Part shown: piece by piece, positions 46,100-56,078 of the stretch | Layout: every line of letters starts with the position of its first letter | Position numbering within the stretch: the stretch's first letter is position 1 | NCBI GenBank assembly: GCA_963971425.1 | Contig: OZ020514.1 | Location: forward strand, 45,351,527-45,415,526 | Source: Bryoerythrophyllum caledonicum | Lineage: Eukaryota; Streptophyta; Bryopsida; Pottiales; Pottiaceae | Length of the DNA: 64,000 nt | Direction: 5' to 3' | Position numbers and translations under genes: made by a program | Notes under the pieces: model-generated | What the model saw: only the letters and a program-made list of their open reading frames with translations | Database searches by the model: none | What the model was told of the DNA's origin: nothing

Positions 46100-47720
46100 C
46101 ACGATAAAAATCCCTAGAAACGATGTGATTAGGTGGGCTCGCATAAGATTAACTCCACAAATGCCCCAAGTTTCCTGGGACAGTTCTCCGTCAGAAGTGT
46201 GGTTGACCATGAATCCCTGTAAGAAGGTTATGAAACAGCACACCGGTAGTTTGCATTCGGAGATAACATCCGGTCACCTTTGTAACATCCGGAGATATCC
46301 GGCTATGTTTCCTAAGTAGGAATACATGGAAGGCGCTTCCATTTCCATAACATAGTGACAGCAACCGAAGATCTCTCGCCGATTTGTGAATCTACAGAAA
46401 CTCGTGCTACTCATAATTTCTATTCACCTGAAATATCTAGCTCGCGCTACAGCCGGAGATCTCCAATTCATAATCCAAAACCGAGTTTCACAAAATTTGA
46501 CTTCGTCATCACGGAGTATTGCAACTCCCTTGTAACATTTGAAGATCTTCAGCTATGTGTCGGAATCAAAACAACATGGAAGGGTCTACTAGTTCCATGT
46601 GACAACGAAAGCATCCGGAGATCTCCGGCTAACTAGTGGAACTCCAGAAAGTCGTCCTAATAAGTACCTCTAATCATCAGAAGGATCCATCCTAGGCAAC
46701 AATCGGAGATCTCCGGTTCATAACCCAAAATTGAGGTTCACAAATCTTGACAGCATCATCAAGGCGTATCTCTACTACTTTGTAACGTCCCGAGATCTTT
46801 GGGTATGTGCTAGAATCACCACATTATGAAAGCGGCTTTCAGTTCCATGAGACAGCAAAAACATTCGAAGATCTCCAGCTGATTAGTGGAACTCCGGAAA
46901 CTCCTTCAAATAAGTACTTTTAATCATTGGAAAGATCCAGTTTAGACAGCAACCGGAGATCTCCGGTTGCGGCGTGACCGGCTTTAAATTGCAACAATCG
47001 CATTAGACCATCAAGCGTGAATTCACAACCATTCATAGAAACTTTGACATATGATTCAGTAAAATGCCAGAATCAAACGACTCTACATGGATTACTCAAC
47101 TTACAAATTCAAAGGTGGTCAAACAACGAAGGCCTCAACATCGAGTTCTCTATTCCAAAATTCAAGAAGAATTATTATACCATCAAGCTTCAATTCCTTA
47201 CCATTTTAGGTATACTTGGACAAATGATTCAATGAAACGCCGAAATGTAACGATTCTACATGGATTACTCTTTTCACATTCAGAGTGCACCGGAATCGAA
47301 GGACTCTACATGGAGAAATTCATTTGAACCTTCAGGGGAAAACCAAAATCATATGCCTCTACATGGATAAATTTATAATAATGTTTACATGACAACAGAA
47401 AACCATTTGACCTTAGAAAAACACACTTTTGTATTCTAGTACGGTATTTCTGAGTTTTCTCATAGTCATGCAAGTGTTCGACATTGTCATACACCCGGTC
47501 GGTAATAACAAAACCAATTCTAAATCGACACAAGACAAGAAACCCCACACGGCCGCACATAATGAGCATAAAAAATTGTAATCAGACTACGTACCGGTTA
47601 TTGCAACGACCCACTCGACGTCCCTGCAGAAGTAGATATTTCCCCACCGCCTTCACCAACTGCTCTGCAACAACGCCCAAGCGGCTCCGCAATACATCAA
47701 AATTCCACAACTCAGCACTA
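46100..47720 (-). pseudogene. Possible displaced 5' exons of the element B gene
   Basis: Short open minus-strand stretches lie on either side of the B-type array. 47590-47720 encodes LGVVAEQLVKAVGKYLLLQG before a GTACGT donor. A stretch near 46090-46215 encodes LSQETWGICGVNLMRAHLIT. The first loosely resembles the beginning of the C protein (PFIDDVVENYGKLWLLNP). With CCGGAGATCTCCGG palindromes between them, this is what one would expect of the 5' half of the B gene, separated from 17250 by later insertions. The similarity is weak and the reading is tentative. Confidence 0.3.
46289..46970. repeat. Tandem ~250-bp repeat carrying element B palindromes
   Basis: About two and a half units repeat the order GGAACTCC..., TAATCAT..., CCGGAGATCTCC..., each with up to three palindromic sites. 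Good copies lie at 46289-46302, 46615-46628 and 46704-46717. 46949-46970 is a perfect 22-bp palindrome (GCAACCGGAGA and its mirror). Diverged sites lie at 46363, 46452, 46541, 46789 and 46865. Confidence 0.85.
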
Positions 47721-47950
47721 CAATTTCAATAGTAACTCAAACGCCCTAAAATTTGAGCTAAAAATCTTGTTGACATGAATTCCTCGGAATGAATCACAAC
47801 ACATCATAAAATGCTCATATAAAGCCTTAAAAACTTGAATATATAGAACACCTAAACCCTATATCCTATATCCTACAAATCCAATCAAACCACAAACAAT
47901 ATCACTACTTATTGAGTCTATCAAAACCCTAATAGAGCCCACCGAACCCT
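47000..47950. repeat. Diverged ~200-bp tandem repeat and spacer
   Basis: ACTCTACATGGATTACTC at about 47079 recurs as ATTCTACATGGATTACTC near 47253, each preceded by ATGATTCARTRAAAYGCC, with further CTACATGGA words at 47308 and 47361. The rest (47720-47950) shows no gene. This lies directly outside the left end of D. Confidence 0.6.
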
Positions 47951-48089
47951 ACATGCCACATTTAACTAAATCTAGATTTTAGGATGAAATCTAGACTCTG
48001 GCACAATATTATGTACAGGATGCTAGATCCAAAAACACTGTCAATGTTACCATTATAGCAAAGTATTGAAAAATATTACAATAAATGAG

Positions 48090-48470
48090 CACGAAGAAAG
48101 ACAGTTATAGCCATTGAGTTGTTATTATGGGTCAAAACTGAATGAGAAACTGATCAACGACAGTTACATAGAGGGATCTCCCTATAGATACATACATTGA
48201 TAGATCTGCCCATCCATGAAACACATTATCAAGTAAGCATAAAAGTAATAGGTGTTCAAGTAGGGCGCAAAGATAGACAATAATAGCCATTGAATTGTTA
48301 TCATGGATTACCAATACACAATAAGAAACTTATCAAATGATAGCTACATAGAGGGATCTTCCTATAGATACATTGATAGATCTGCCAATCCTTGAAACAC
48401 ATTAACTAGTAAGCATTAAAGTAATAGGTGTTCAAGGGCAATCGAAGAAAGACACTAATACTCATTGAAG
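48090..48470. repeat. Two tandem ~180-bp units near the left end of D
   Basis: GAGGGATCTYCCTATAGATACATTG (in two parts at 48171 and 48351), CATCCATGAAACACATTA and GTAATAGGTGTTCAAG recur with a 180-bp period. Each unit has one shortened palindrome (GGGATCTYCC). Between the end of HAD2 and the TIR. Confidence 0.8.
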
Positions 48471-48484
48471 ACTTTATTCATAAA

Positions 48485-49189
48485 TCAAAAGTGAATGAGA
48501 AGCTGTGGCAAAACAAAAATGGTAAAACCAACCATGTAATGCAGTTTAGTTCTACAAAGTTTGCAGTACTCGGTCACTGTGCCATGATTTGTTTCAAGCA
48601 GTCTTCGTTTGTACTTTCCATCCATCTGATGTTGACGTAGATAGTTTTTCACCGAGGCATAAGATCGCAGCGGAAGGATGAACGGAATCAATGCTGTAGT
48701 AATATTTGGTAAGACATTGGATGCATTGGGCAAGACAATTTCACCACGCCAAGGCTTCGGAAAGTAGCAAGCCATGTCTTCGTTAAAGACATGCCGCATT
48801 GGTTGATCATCAACCATCAACACTTTGTCAGGAAGGCAAATTTTCTTTGTCTTTTGGTCTATTGATAGTCTTCGAAGAACCTTGTAACAGTAAGGATAAA
48901 ATTGTGGCCTTGAGCACTTGTTTCGTCCATAAACGAAGAGAAGTTTCGACCTTATGTCATCGGGGAGGAGCACTTGAAGAACCCTCTTCAGCCGTCCGGG
49001 GACCATGGACAACCATATACCAACATGGAAGGACCTCAATAGGATTTGGAAGAACTCTATGAGACCAGGTCGAATAATAATGTTGATGTGATCGAAGCGT
49101 CGGGGAGTGCAGTTATAGTATTGCTCAAAGCAAAGCAATCCGTTCACAGACAATACGATTACTTTTTTTGAGTCGTCGCGGACTGGCTG
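48485..49189 (-). CDS. FCP1/NIF-like HAD protein, second type (HAD2), element D
   Basis: An open frame begins at a TGTTCGCAG acceptor (exon from about 49189) and runs about 235 codons. VIVLSVNGLLC stands in the place of motif I (LDLNGxL in HAD1), so the nucleophile Asp is replaced by Ser. VGIWLSM is motif II; VLMVDDQPMRHVF is the late motif. The frame is free of stops, unlike most neighbours, despite the lost catalytic residue, which could mean a binding role. It is the HAD2 type of B and C (shared LFVYGRNKCS-like stretch). An upstream exon with the start codon was not identified. Confidence 0.6.
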   Translation of the reverse strand, partial: QPVRDDSKKVIVLSVNGLLCFEQYYNCTPRRFDHINIIIRPGLIEFFQILLRSFHVGIWLSMVPGRLKRVLQVLLPDDIRSKLLFVYGRNKCSRPQFYPYCYKVLRRLSIDQKTKKICLPDKVLMVDDQPMRHVFNEDMACYFPKPWRGEIVLPNASNVLPNITTALIPFILPLRSYASVKNYLRQHQMDGKYKRRLLETNHGTVTEYCKLCRTKLHYMVGFTIFVLPQLLIHF

Positions 49190-49358
49190 CGAACATAACA
49201 AAAGAGAAGAGCTGGAAGTTAGATGGGAAAATATTCCTACCTAGGCATCACAAAAAGAGAGGACATGAAGCGTGTTACATGTGGTAGTTGGAAACCATTG
49301 ACAAGGATATATTGAAGCCATATTAACAAATAAACAAATCACCGATAGCAGTGCTTAG

Positions 49359-50042
49359 TCAGTGAAATTTTCCAGTCTTGGGGTCCCATAGTTTGGAACA
49401 CCCTAATACGATATTACGTGCGATCGCAGACTTCCTAAATCCAGTACTAGCTCCACATCCGGAAAGAGGATTCTCTCGAACAAAATCAGCAACAGGGAGC
49501 TTAGAGGCAATCATAATCTGCAACCACGGAAGCATGGTGTTCATGAGGAACCGGTCCTGCGATTCACCAGACCACTCCGAAGGATGAACATCGTTGAACT
49601 GCCCGTTGAGGAGGTTCTTTTCTCGGCTGTCGTCAACAAGCAATGTCCGATCAAGGTCCACATGCTCAAGAACACCTCTAAGTTTTCTAAGGTCTTTCAT
49701 CATGTACTTCTTGTCTGTCTTGCCCTTGCTTCTAGGAAAGGAAGAAAACGTCACATCGTTTTGTGACAAAACCGGCAGTTGCTCTCGTTTGAGAGAAGAA
49801 CCAGACAGAACACAGTCTAACATGAATTCAATGTTTCTCGGAATGGCGCAACTCCATACCACAACATTAGCCTTACTCCACAACCAGTTCAGAAACGAAA
49901 CACAGTCGGGTCTAGGGATACAACCGCGATCGCTATCTGTTCTGTGGACCAGAAATCCATTCAAGTCCAGGACGACCGTGTACCTCGGATCCATTACCTT
50001 TGCAGAGTGGGGTGACAGCCAGAGCGGGTGGAGGTATTTCAG
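49359..50042 (-). CDS. FCP1/NIF-like HAD protein, first type (HAD1), element D
   Basis: A stop-free exon from a TTTGCTGCAG acceptor (about 50042) to the TGA at 49359, roughly 227 codons. Motif I is VVLDLNGFLVHR, motif II VVVWSCA, and TLLVDDSREKNLL the late motif; lysines of the KYMMKDLRKLRG stretch lie where the family has its motif III Lys. The second Asp of DxDx is Asn. FLMNTMLPWLQIM aligns with FLDSTFCLWLAGL of the B copy, supporting orthology between B and D. Spacing to HAD2 is 170 bp. The function within the element is unknown; FCP1-type enzymes act on phospho-Ser/Thr proteins. Confidence 0.7.
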   Translation of the reverse strand: MKYLHPLWLSPHSAKVMDPRYTVVLDLNGFLVHRTDSDRGCIPRPDCVSFLNWLWSKANVVVWSCAIPRNIEFMLDCVLSGSSLKREQLPVLSQNDVTFSSFPRSKGKTDKKYMMKDLRKLRGVLEHVDLDRTLLVDDSREKNLLNGQFNDVHPSEWSGESQDRFLMNTMLPWLQIMIASKLPVADFVRENPLSGCGASTGFRKSAIARNIVLGCSKLWDPKTGKFH

Positions 50043-50275
50043 CTGCAGCAAACCAAAGAGCAAGCATTAGTAGAGAGGGAAGGACATCGAAAGATCTTCC
50101 TATCTAGCAATATAGAACACCAAAAGGAGGAAGTTAGGACATCGAAAGATCTTCCTATCAAGATCTATAAAGCACCAAATGAAGGAGGTCATGACATCAG
50201 AAGATCTTCCCATCTAGATATATAGAGCATCAAGAAGGCGATGACATCAAAAGATATTCCCATCTATCGATACAT
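50040..50275. repeat. Four ~53-bp tandem units carrying D palindromes
   Basis: Units of the form GAHATCRRAAGATCTTCC-CATCTA-GAAYATAGAGCACCAA repeat at about 50080, 50136, 50190 and 50242. Each has one palindrome (GAAGATCTTC core); the last is diverged (AAGATATTCC). A similar 53-bp period is seen at 63570-63735 in the same element. A perfect GGAAGATCTTCC also occurs alone at 50993-51004. Confidence 0.85.
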
Positions 50276-50279
50276 CGCA

Positions 50280-50900
50280 AAAACAAGAGAGTAGTGAAGG
50301 TAGAGCGGCCTCCAAGAGATGTAGCTTCAATAGAGAGTCGACCTCCAGAATGGGCACCGCAGCGTGCATTCTTCTCCCCAACAGCAGCTTCATCATGAAG
50401 CAACTCCGAGTCGACCCTGTAATCCTGGCTAAACTTCACTCAGTCTGAATCCGCATCATTGACCGCAGACTTCAACACGTTCGCAGGAGGACTGAAGGCC
50501 TGCAGAGATTCGCTGGCCTCATCGAATATCCCAGCCAACAATTCTTCCACAATCTCCACGCCATCTCGGGAAGAAGTCCAAGCTTAAGGAGTTGGAGAAG
50601 ACGCGGAGCAATCACAAGCAAGAAGTCTAGCAAGTGTATCTGTAGCCGAGTGATGCTCATGATCCGAGATAGTCCCCAGTGCAGCGCTGGAACTAGGCTG
50701 AGATGATGCATCTACCTCCATTGGCATCGCGCCGGACATAGAACAATAAACATCGTCCGATGGATTTCAGTGGAGATAAACGTACAATCGGACATGTCAC
50801 TCTCGTCCTAGAGCCAGTGCATGCACTCCCGTCCTGGATATTAGGCCACCGTCGAGCATTTCCAGTGGAGGGATCCCCCTTCGCACATAACCCCGACGGC
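50280..50900 (-). pseudogene. C-terminal part of the element D ParB/methyltransferase-like gene
   Basis: One frame stays open for about 150 codons between in-frame TGA, TAA and TGA codons (SMSGAMPMEVDASSQ..., LARLLACDCSASSPTP, GVEIVEELLAGIFDEAS, VDSELLHDEAAVGEKN). It is low complexity and acidic, like the C-terminal parts of the B and C genes. Assignment rests on position between the methyltransferase-like exons and HAD1, and on similar composition. Confidence 0.4.
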
Positions 50901-51283
50901 ATAGATTTAGGATAGAGAATTAGAATATGATAGAATTAGGGTGCTCAAATTTTCGTATTAAAAACGGGCAAAGCGTAAGACCAATGGGGATCGGAAGATC
51001 TTCCTATTCTCCAATACTCACCGAGGAATGAAGGATCCTCCAATCCATAAAGACTAACCAAAGAACTTCTAAAACAAAAAAATTTACAATAATATACCAA
51101 AAAAATTACAATAGTAAACCAAAAAAATTCCCTATTAGATTATTGAGCATCTAAAAAATTGTTATAAATCATCAGAAGATTAATTGTTCTGGTGATTGAG
51201 ATTGGAGTTAGCCGCTGCATCATACTTGAGAACTGTGCGGAGAGGAGCCTTCTCCTACAGGAGCCTGAGACGGTAGAAACTAG

Positions 51284-51816
51284 TCATGCTGATGGGGTAG
51301 CGGCTCCTTCGAGGCTTTCTTCTTTAAGATCTTACTCTTTCGAGGCTCGCAAACTTGGACCTCCTCCTCCTCGTCCTCCGGTTTGCTCCTCCGGCTCGTT
51401 CGCTGGCTCGTCCTCCCGGTCGTCCTCTCGCTCGTCCTCCCGGTCGTCCTCTCGCTCGTCCTCTCGCTCGTCCTCTCGCTCGTCCTCCCGCTCGTCCTCC
51501 ATGCTTAATTCTTCATCAGATGGCTCTTGCTATCGTTTCATCCGCGTCTCCGCGTTGTTGTCCTCCTCCTCATCTTCGTTCTCCTGCTCTTCTTCCTCGT
51601 CCTCATTTGCCTCGTCCCTCTGCGTTTGCCTGGACGCCACAATCACCTTTTGCTCGTCGGCAGAGACCAAATTCTTACGATCGTGCCCTCTCTTTGAGGC
51701 CCGTTCCTTCTTCCTGGGTTGTCTTTCCCTGGGCTGTATCATCATGGGCTCCTTCATCATGGGTTGCTTCTTCCAGGTTTGATTCTCTTGTTCTGGAAGT
51801 GTTACAGCAGCCACTT
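51284..51816 (-). pseudogene. Element D gene, exon part left of the hAT insertion
   Basis: Read on the minus strand from the target duplication, the frame gives KVAAVTLPEQENQTWKK, then a Lys/Arg-rich region and a long acidic tail of REDE and REDD repeats. The latter is encoded by a 12-bp unit (GAGAGGACGAGC and variants) at about 51395-51500. In-frame TAG near 51533 and TAA near 51330 look like CAG and CAA changes. When the hAT element and one duplication are removed, the frame continues from 61815-61901. Long plus-strand Ser/Arg ORFs here are shadows of the repeat. Confidence 0.55.
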
Positions 51817-51824
51817 TTTGAGAG
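51817..51824. repeat. Left 8-bp target duplication of the hAT element (TTTGAGAG)
   Basis: TTTGAGAG is identical to 61815-61822 on the other side. It fits the hAT target preference (T at position 2, A at position 7). Confidence 0.9.
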
Positions 51825-51998
51825 CAGGGTTGTTCGGCCGTCCGTCCGTCCGGTAGTGTCCGTCCGTCCGGATGTCCGTCCGATAGAGGCTGCTGTCCGT
51901 CCGATAAGGGTCAACCCTAGTTTGACCATGACTCGAGGTAAATCAATTTACCCACTGCCACGAAGGCGACTACATGGCTGACACATCGTCAATAGGGT

Positions 51999-52440
51999 CA
52001 CGCGCGTGCGGACAGGGGGCGGGCGCGTGAAGGGGTCGGGCGCGTACGGAGATGGGCCGGGCACATATTGAAGGGGCCGGGCGCGTGTGGATATGGGCTC
52101 GGCGCGCACTGAAGGGGCCGGACGCATACAGGGGAGGACCGAGCGCGTACCGTGTTGGGCCAGGCGCGTACAGGGGTGGACCGGGCGCGTACTGTGAGGG
52201 ACTGGGCGCGTGCAGGAAGGACTGCGCGCGTAATGCAGGTGTCCGCGCGCGCGCGATGAAGGGCCGCACGCATACTTGGAGGGGCTGGCGCGTCTGGCCT
52301 AGGTCGCGCGCGTTCGTAGAGGGGCTGCGTGCGTTCGTGGGGGAGGACTGGGCGCGTTCGTGGAGGAGGCTGGGCCGGGCGCGTGGCCTTTGGGGTCGCG
52401 CGCGTATGGGTATTGAATTTAGGGGTCACGCGCGCTCTCT
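51999..52440. repeat. Subterminal array GGCCGGGCGCGT, left
   Basis: About 20 units of 18-25 bp carry GGGCCGGGCGCGT and variants (GGCGCGTACNGNG). Orientation is opposite to the arrays at 54395-54985 and 61310-61620. Long open frames on both strands across it (for example 51998-52453) are compositional artefacts. Confidence 0.9.
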
Positions 52441-52605
52441 CACTTCTTAACATGCATGAGCTTCATATCGCAATGTGTATGAAAAATGTTAATCTTATAT
52501 TTATCACAAGATGGGCAAAAAGCACCGTTACATCACAATGCTAGTACGTATTGCAAAATGATCAACAATTGAAACCTTCACTATCAATATGCTAAGTCAA
52601 AATAT

Positions 52606-54217
52606 CTATATCTCATAGCGGAAGCAAGCGTCCGGAACTTCAAAGTTGAATGGTTTAGCCATTAGCTCGTCAACCACTTTGCAGAGTGTTGGACGTTTGA
52701 GGGGATCTCGCTCCAGTAATTTCTCGATCTTCACTTGAAAAGCTGCGTAGTTGACGGTTGATTTGAAGAATTTTGAGTCAGATTCTTTCTCCCAAATCGC
52801 TCTAGCCATCCACCCAACGGAGTACGAATCGGCGAGCTGTGTGTATTGGTGACGCCGCTGCATCACATCCAATGCCGTTTCCGAATCTTGTGGGCCGAAT
52901 TTGTAAAACAACTCTGGAGCTACCCAATGTCGTCTACGGCGTTGATTGTCCAGCTCCGTGTCTGTCCGAAATCCATATTTTGATGGCTCTTCGTGTGATA
53001 CTCGGCTCGCAATTCCCCAATCACAAACGCCTATGAAGACGGATCGTGGTTTCTGTGGAGGAAAGTGGAGAAGCACGTTTGTGGGAGCGATGTCATTGTG
53101 AATGACATTTGCCTTGTAGACTTGGGCCATGGTGCACATCAAAGCCCAAACAAGTCTTGCTCTATTCTTCCGGAAGGCTAAGATTTGTGTTGTATCCTCC
53201 GCCGAAATATATGGAGCTGAAAGGATTGAGTTGCTCGAAGCCGCCGGATTTGCCTTTGAATCGACGGTTTTAAAATGGGCCCAACTACCACGATTCCACC
53301 ACAATGTGTACGCCTCCATATTCTTTGTATTCACCGCCCAAAACTTTATAACTCTCGGGTGTGCAACATGACATATCATGGCCTCGTGAGACCGTTGTCT
53401 AAATTTCTCCTTCGGATGAGACGCCGTTGGCATTTTCCCGGCAAACTCCATGTATGCCGAAATGGCTCGCACACCCACGATGCGGACCTTCCGAACCTTT
53501 CCGTATCCACCGACGGCGTCATATCCGGAAAGTCCATAAACTCCGATATCTTCTCGAAGAAATTGCACGGTGTGCAACATATGTGCCTCCATGGCTGACT
53601 TCATCACTTGTTCATTCCAAGGCATACCTCTCGTACGAGAGCTTGAAAACCTGCCGATGGTGGTCTTCACACCTTCGAGGAACTTGCGGAGTTTCCAAGT
53701 CTCGTGGCTGATGCTGGCCCCCGCGAGGTTTTTTCACCTCACAATCAAATACATGCGATGCATTACTCGTACATTGAGTGATTACTCTCTCCATGAATGA
53801 GGCATAGTGATACATGCCATATGCATCCTTGAACGATTCAGAACTCTCCAAAGCGCGCTCGAATTTCGACTGGAGGTCGGCCTGTAAGCACATGATTCCT
53901 GACTCTCCCTTCTCCAAATAAACTTGACGGAATCGCACCAAGTCAGTTTCACACCATCGACGGTAGTATTCTATTGCCACACCTCGAAGAAATGCGGTAT
54001 ACTCCTTTGGTGGATAACCGGCATCCTTCTCGTGCGCAGACATTTTTTGCTTCGCCCTCTTTGACGGTGCGTTCGGTGCATCGGAAGGATTGCGGCTCGA
54101 CTCCGCAACGCTAGTAGGTGGAAGCTCCGATGCATCTGGAGCATCTAAATCAACATACGCGGGCCGCTTTCCAGTATTACGATCAGTGGCCATTGCAATA
54201 ATCACAACCCTACACAA
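52606..54217 (-). pseudogene. Protein-kinase-like gene carried by the hAT element
   Basis: Two overlapping frames (53612-54217 and 52606-53670) join through a one-base shift in the A or G run near 53735. The N-terminal ~150 residues have a basic patch (SKRAKQKM) and a helical region. The kinase-like domain has a glycine-rich loop (GGYGKVRKV), a lysine in FAGKM, a catalytic loop VIHNDIAPTNVLL (HRD changed to HND), CDWGIAS (DFG changed to DWG) and VAPEL for APE. The catalytic Asp and metal-binding Asp are kept, so activity cannot be excluded. The kinase half (355 codons) is free of stops. Kinase-like genes are not standard hAT cargo; capture from the host is the simplest explanation. It is divergent from the transposase. 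Confidence 0.7.
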
Positions 54218-54394
54218 ACTATAATTTTATAAAAAAAATCAAAACCTCCCCCGGACCCAATGTGTGGTGGCCCCCCTCTTAGTTCCTAGCAAAGTACAAA
54301 TAGTACTAGGACAAGGAGTCACTTGAGAGGAGCCTATGTGATTAATATTAGAATCTGTTCCATTTATAGTGAAATGGAAAACCCTGGCCGCGCA

Positions 54395-54985
54395 TGCGCG
54401 TCTGCATGCGCCTGACCAAGACGCCACGCGCCCGGCCCTCCAGCGTACGCGCCCGGCCCACCGGAGAACGCGCCCGACCCTCCAGAGAACGCATCCGACC
54501 CTCCAGCGTACGCGCCCGGCCCTCAAGCGAATGCGCTCGGCCCTCCAACGTACGCGCCCGGCCCTCCAGAGAACGCGCCCGGCCCTCCAGCATACGCGTC
54601 CGGCCCTCCAGCAAATAGAGCATGTTCCCCATGAATAGAGCATGTTCCCCCACGAAGAGAGCCTGTTCCCCCATGAATAGAGCCTGTTCCCCCACGAATA
54701 GAGCTTGTTCCCCACGAATAGAGCCTGTTCCCGCCAGGATAGAGCCCGTTCCCGCACGCGCCCAGTCCGTTCCCGTTCGCGCCCGGCCTGTTCCCGCACG
54801 CGCCCGGCCCCAATGTCCACGCGCCCGACCGTGGATCCTACGCACGAGGCCCCAAAGCCTACGCCCGAGACCCCGAAACGTACACGCGAGACCCCAGCGT
54901 ATGCGCCCGATCCCCATACGGCATGCGCGCGTTCCTCATGCGGCGTGTGCGCGTGGCCCACTAGTATAAATAGTCGCGCGCGCCC
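54395..54985. repeat. GC-rich array ACGCGCCCGGCCC between the kinase and transposase genes
   Basis: About 14 units of ACGCGCCCGGCCCTCC-type at 54415-54610 are followed by an 18-bp repeat GTTCCCCCAYGAATAGAG (54625-54725). Diverged GC-rich units run to about 54985. It lies between divergent genes, so it could include both promoters. Same orientation as the right array. Confidence 0.85.
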
Positions 54986-55877
54986 AACCCATCTCACAAA
55001 CTCCAATTGGAAATCGTGGCCTTCAACTATGTTTTTAAGGTGGCTCATTGCGTGATCTTCAATTGGCGCTCCAGATTTGCACACATCCATACGACGTATT
55101 GCATCACCGCATCGATCACCGTTCTAATTAATTAACATTGCTACCTTGGATTATTTTGAAATCCAAGGTGGTGATTTCTGTTAGTTTTTTGTTATGATAG
55201 AGCTTAGCATAGTTAACGAACATTTTGGTAGATTTTTTTACAGTGTTTGGCTTGGAGACTGAGAGTGAGCCGGATGCCCAACAACAGCCACCAATGTCCA
55301 CCGCACGGAGGAAGAGGGAGAAAGACAGAGATAGGGCGAGGCACGGGAAGCTCCAGAAGAAGCGGATGTATGTGTTCAACAATCCAGCGAAGATTGCATT
55401 CGTGGGTTGGCAAGATGAGCCATCGCCGTGGTCGTCTGTCACTTGCGAGGATTACATCGAGTGGTGCCATTTGTCGAAGATGTTTCCTCCACATCGCCAT
55501 TTAATAAATCGTCGCGCAAACAAGGCGAATTTGAAGTATTGAATCAATGAGGCATTTCGAGCTCGTGCCCTCCAAGTTCACCAATACTTATACGAGCTCG
55601 AATTCATGCCGCGCAATGATTGTCCCCTCTATCTTGCTCGCATGGTATATGCGGAGGTCATTCTCAATAAGCGAGTGGATTGGAGGACTGTGCGGAAAAC
55701 TCTCAAAATGCCGAGGGTGTGGATGCATGCTGATGTGCCTAGAGAGCAACATCCAGTGTTTCCTTTTACGGCACTAGGGCCACAGAAAACGGATGGCCCA
55801 GAAGAAGTAGCTCCAGTAGAGTCAGATTCATCACCAGATTCGGACTCAGATGGACGTGTAGGTCGGCGTTCATCGAC

Positions 55878-56077
55878 NNNNNNNNNNNNNNNNNNNNNNN
55901 NNNNNNNNNNNNNNNNNNNNNNNNNNNNNNNNNNNNNNNNNNNNNNNNNNNNNNNNNNNNNNNNNNNNNNNNNNNNNNNNNNNNNNNNNNNNNNNNNNNN
56001 NNNNNNNNNNNNNNNNNNNNNNNNNNNNNNNNNNNNNNNNNNNNNNNNNNNNNNNNNNNNNNNNNNNNNNNNNNNNN
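55878..56077. other. Assembly gap of exactly 200 N
   Basis: The round size suggests a fixed-length scaffold gap rather than a measured one. Bacterial-like sequence starts immediately after it, with no plant-like bases between. Confidence 0.95.
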
Positions 56078-56078
56078 C

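Noticed and set aside
51192..51782. Ser/Arg repeat ORF on the plus strand
   Set aside because: Antisense of the acidic REDE repeat exon of element D, whose frame is supported by continuity across the hAT insertion.
54239..55090. Long ORFs on both strands across the GC-rich arrays (also 51998-52453, 52052-52450, 61326-61655)
   Set aside because: They encode only Arg/Gly/Pro-rich repeats set by the array unit and are open on both strands; no start context or homologue supports them.
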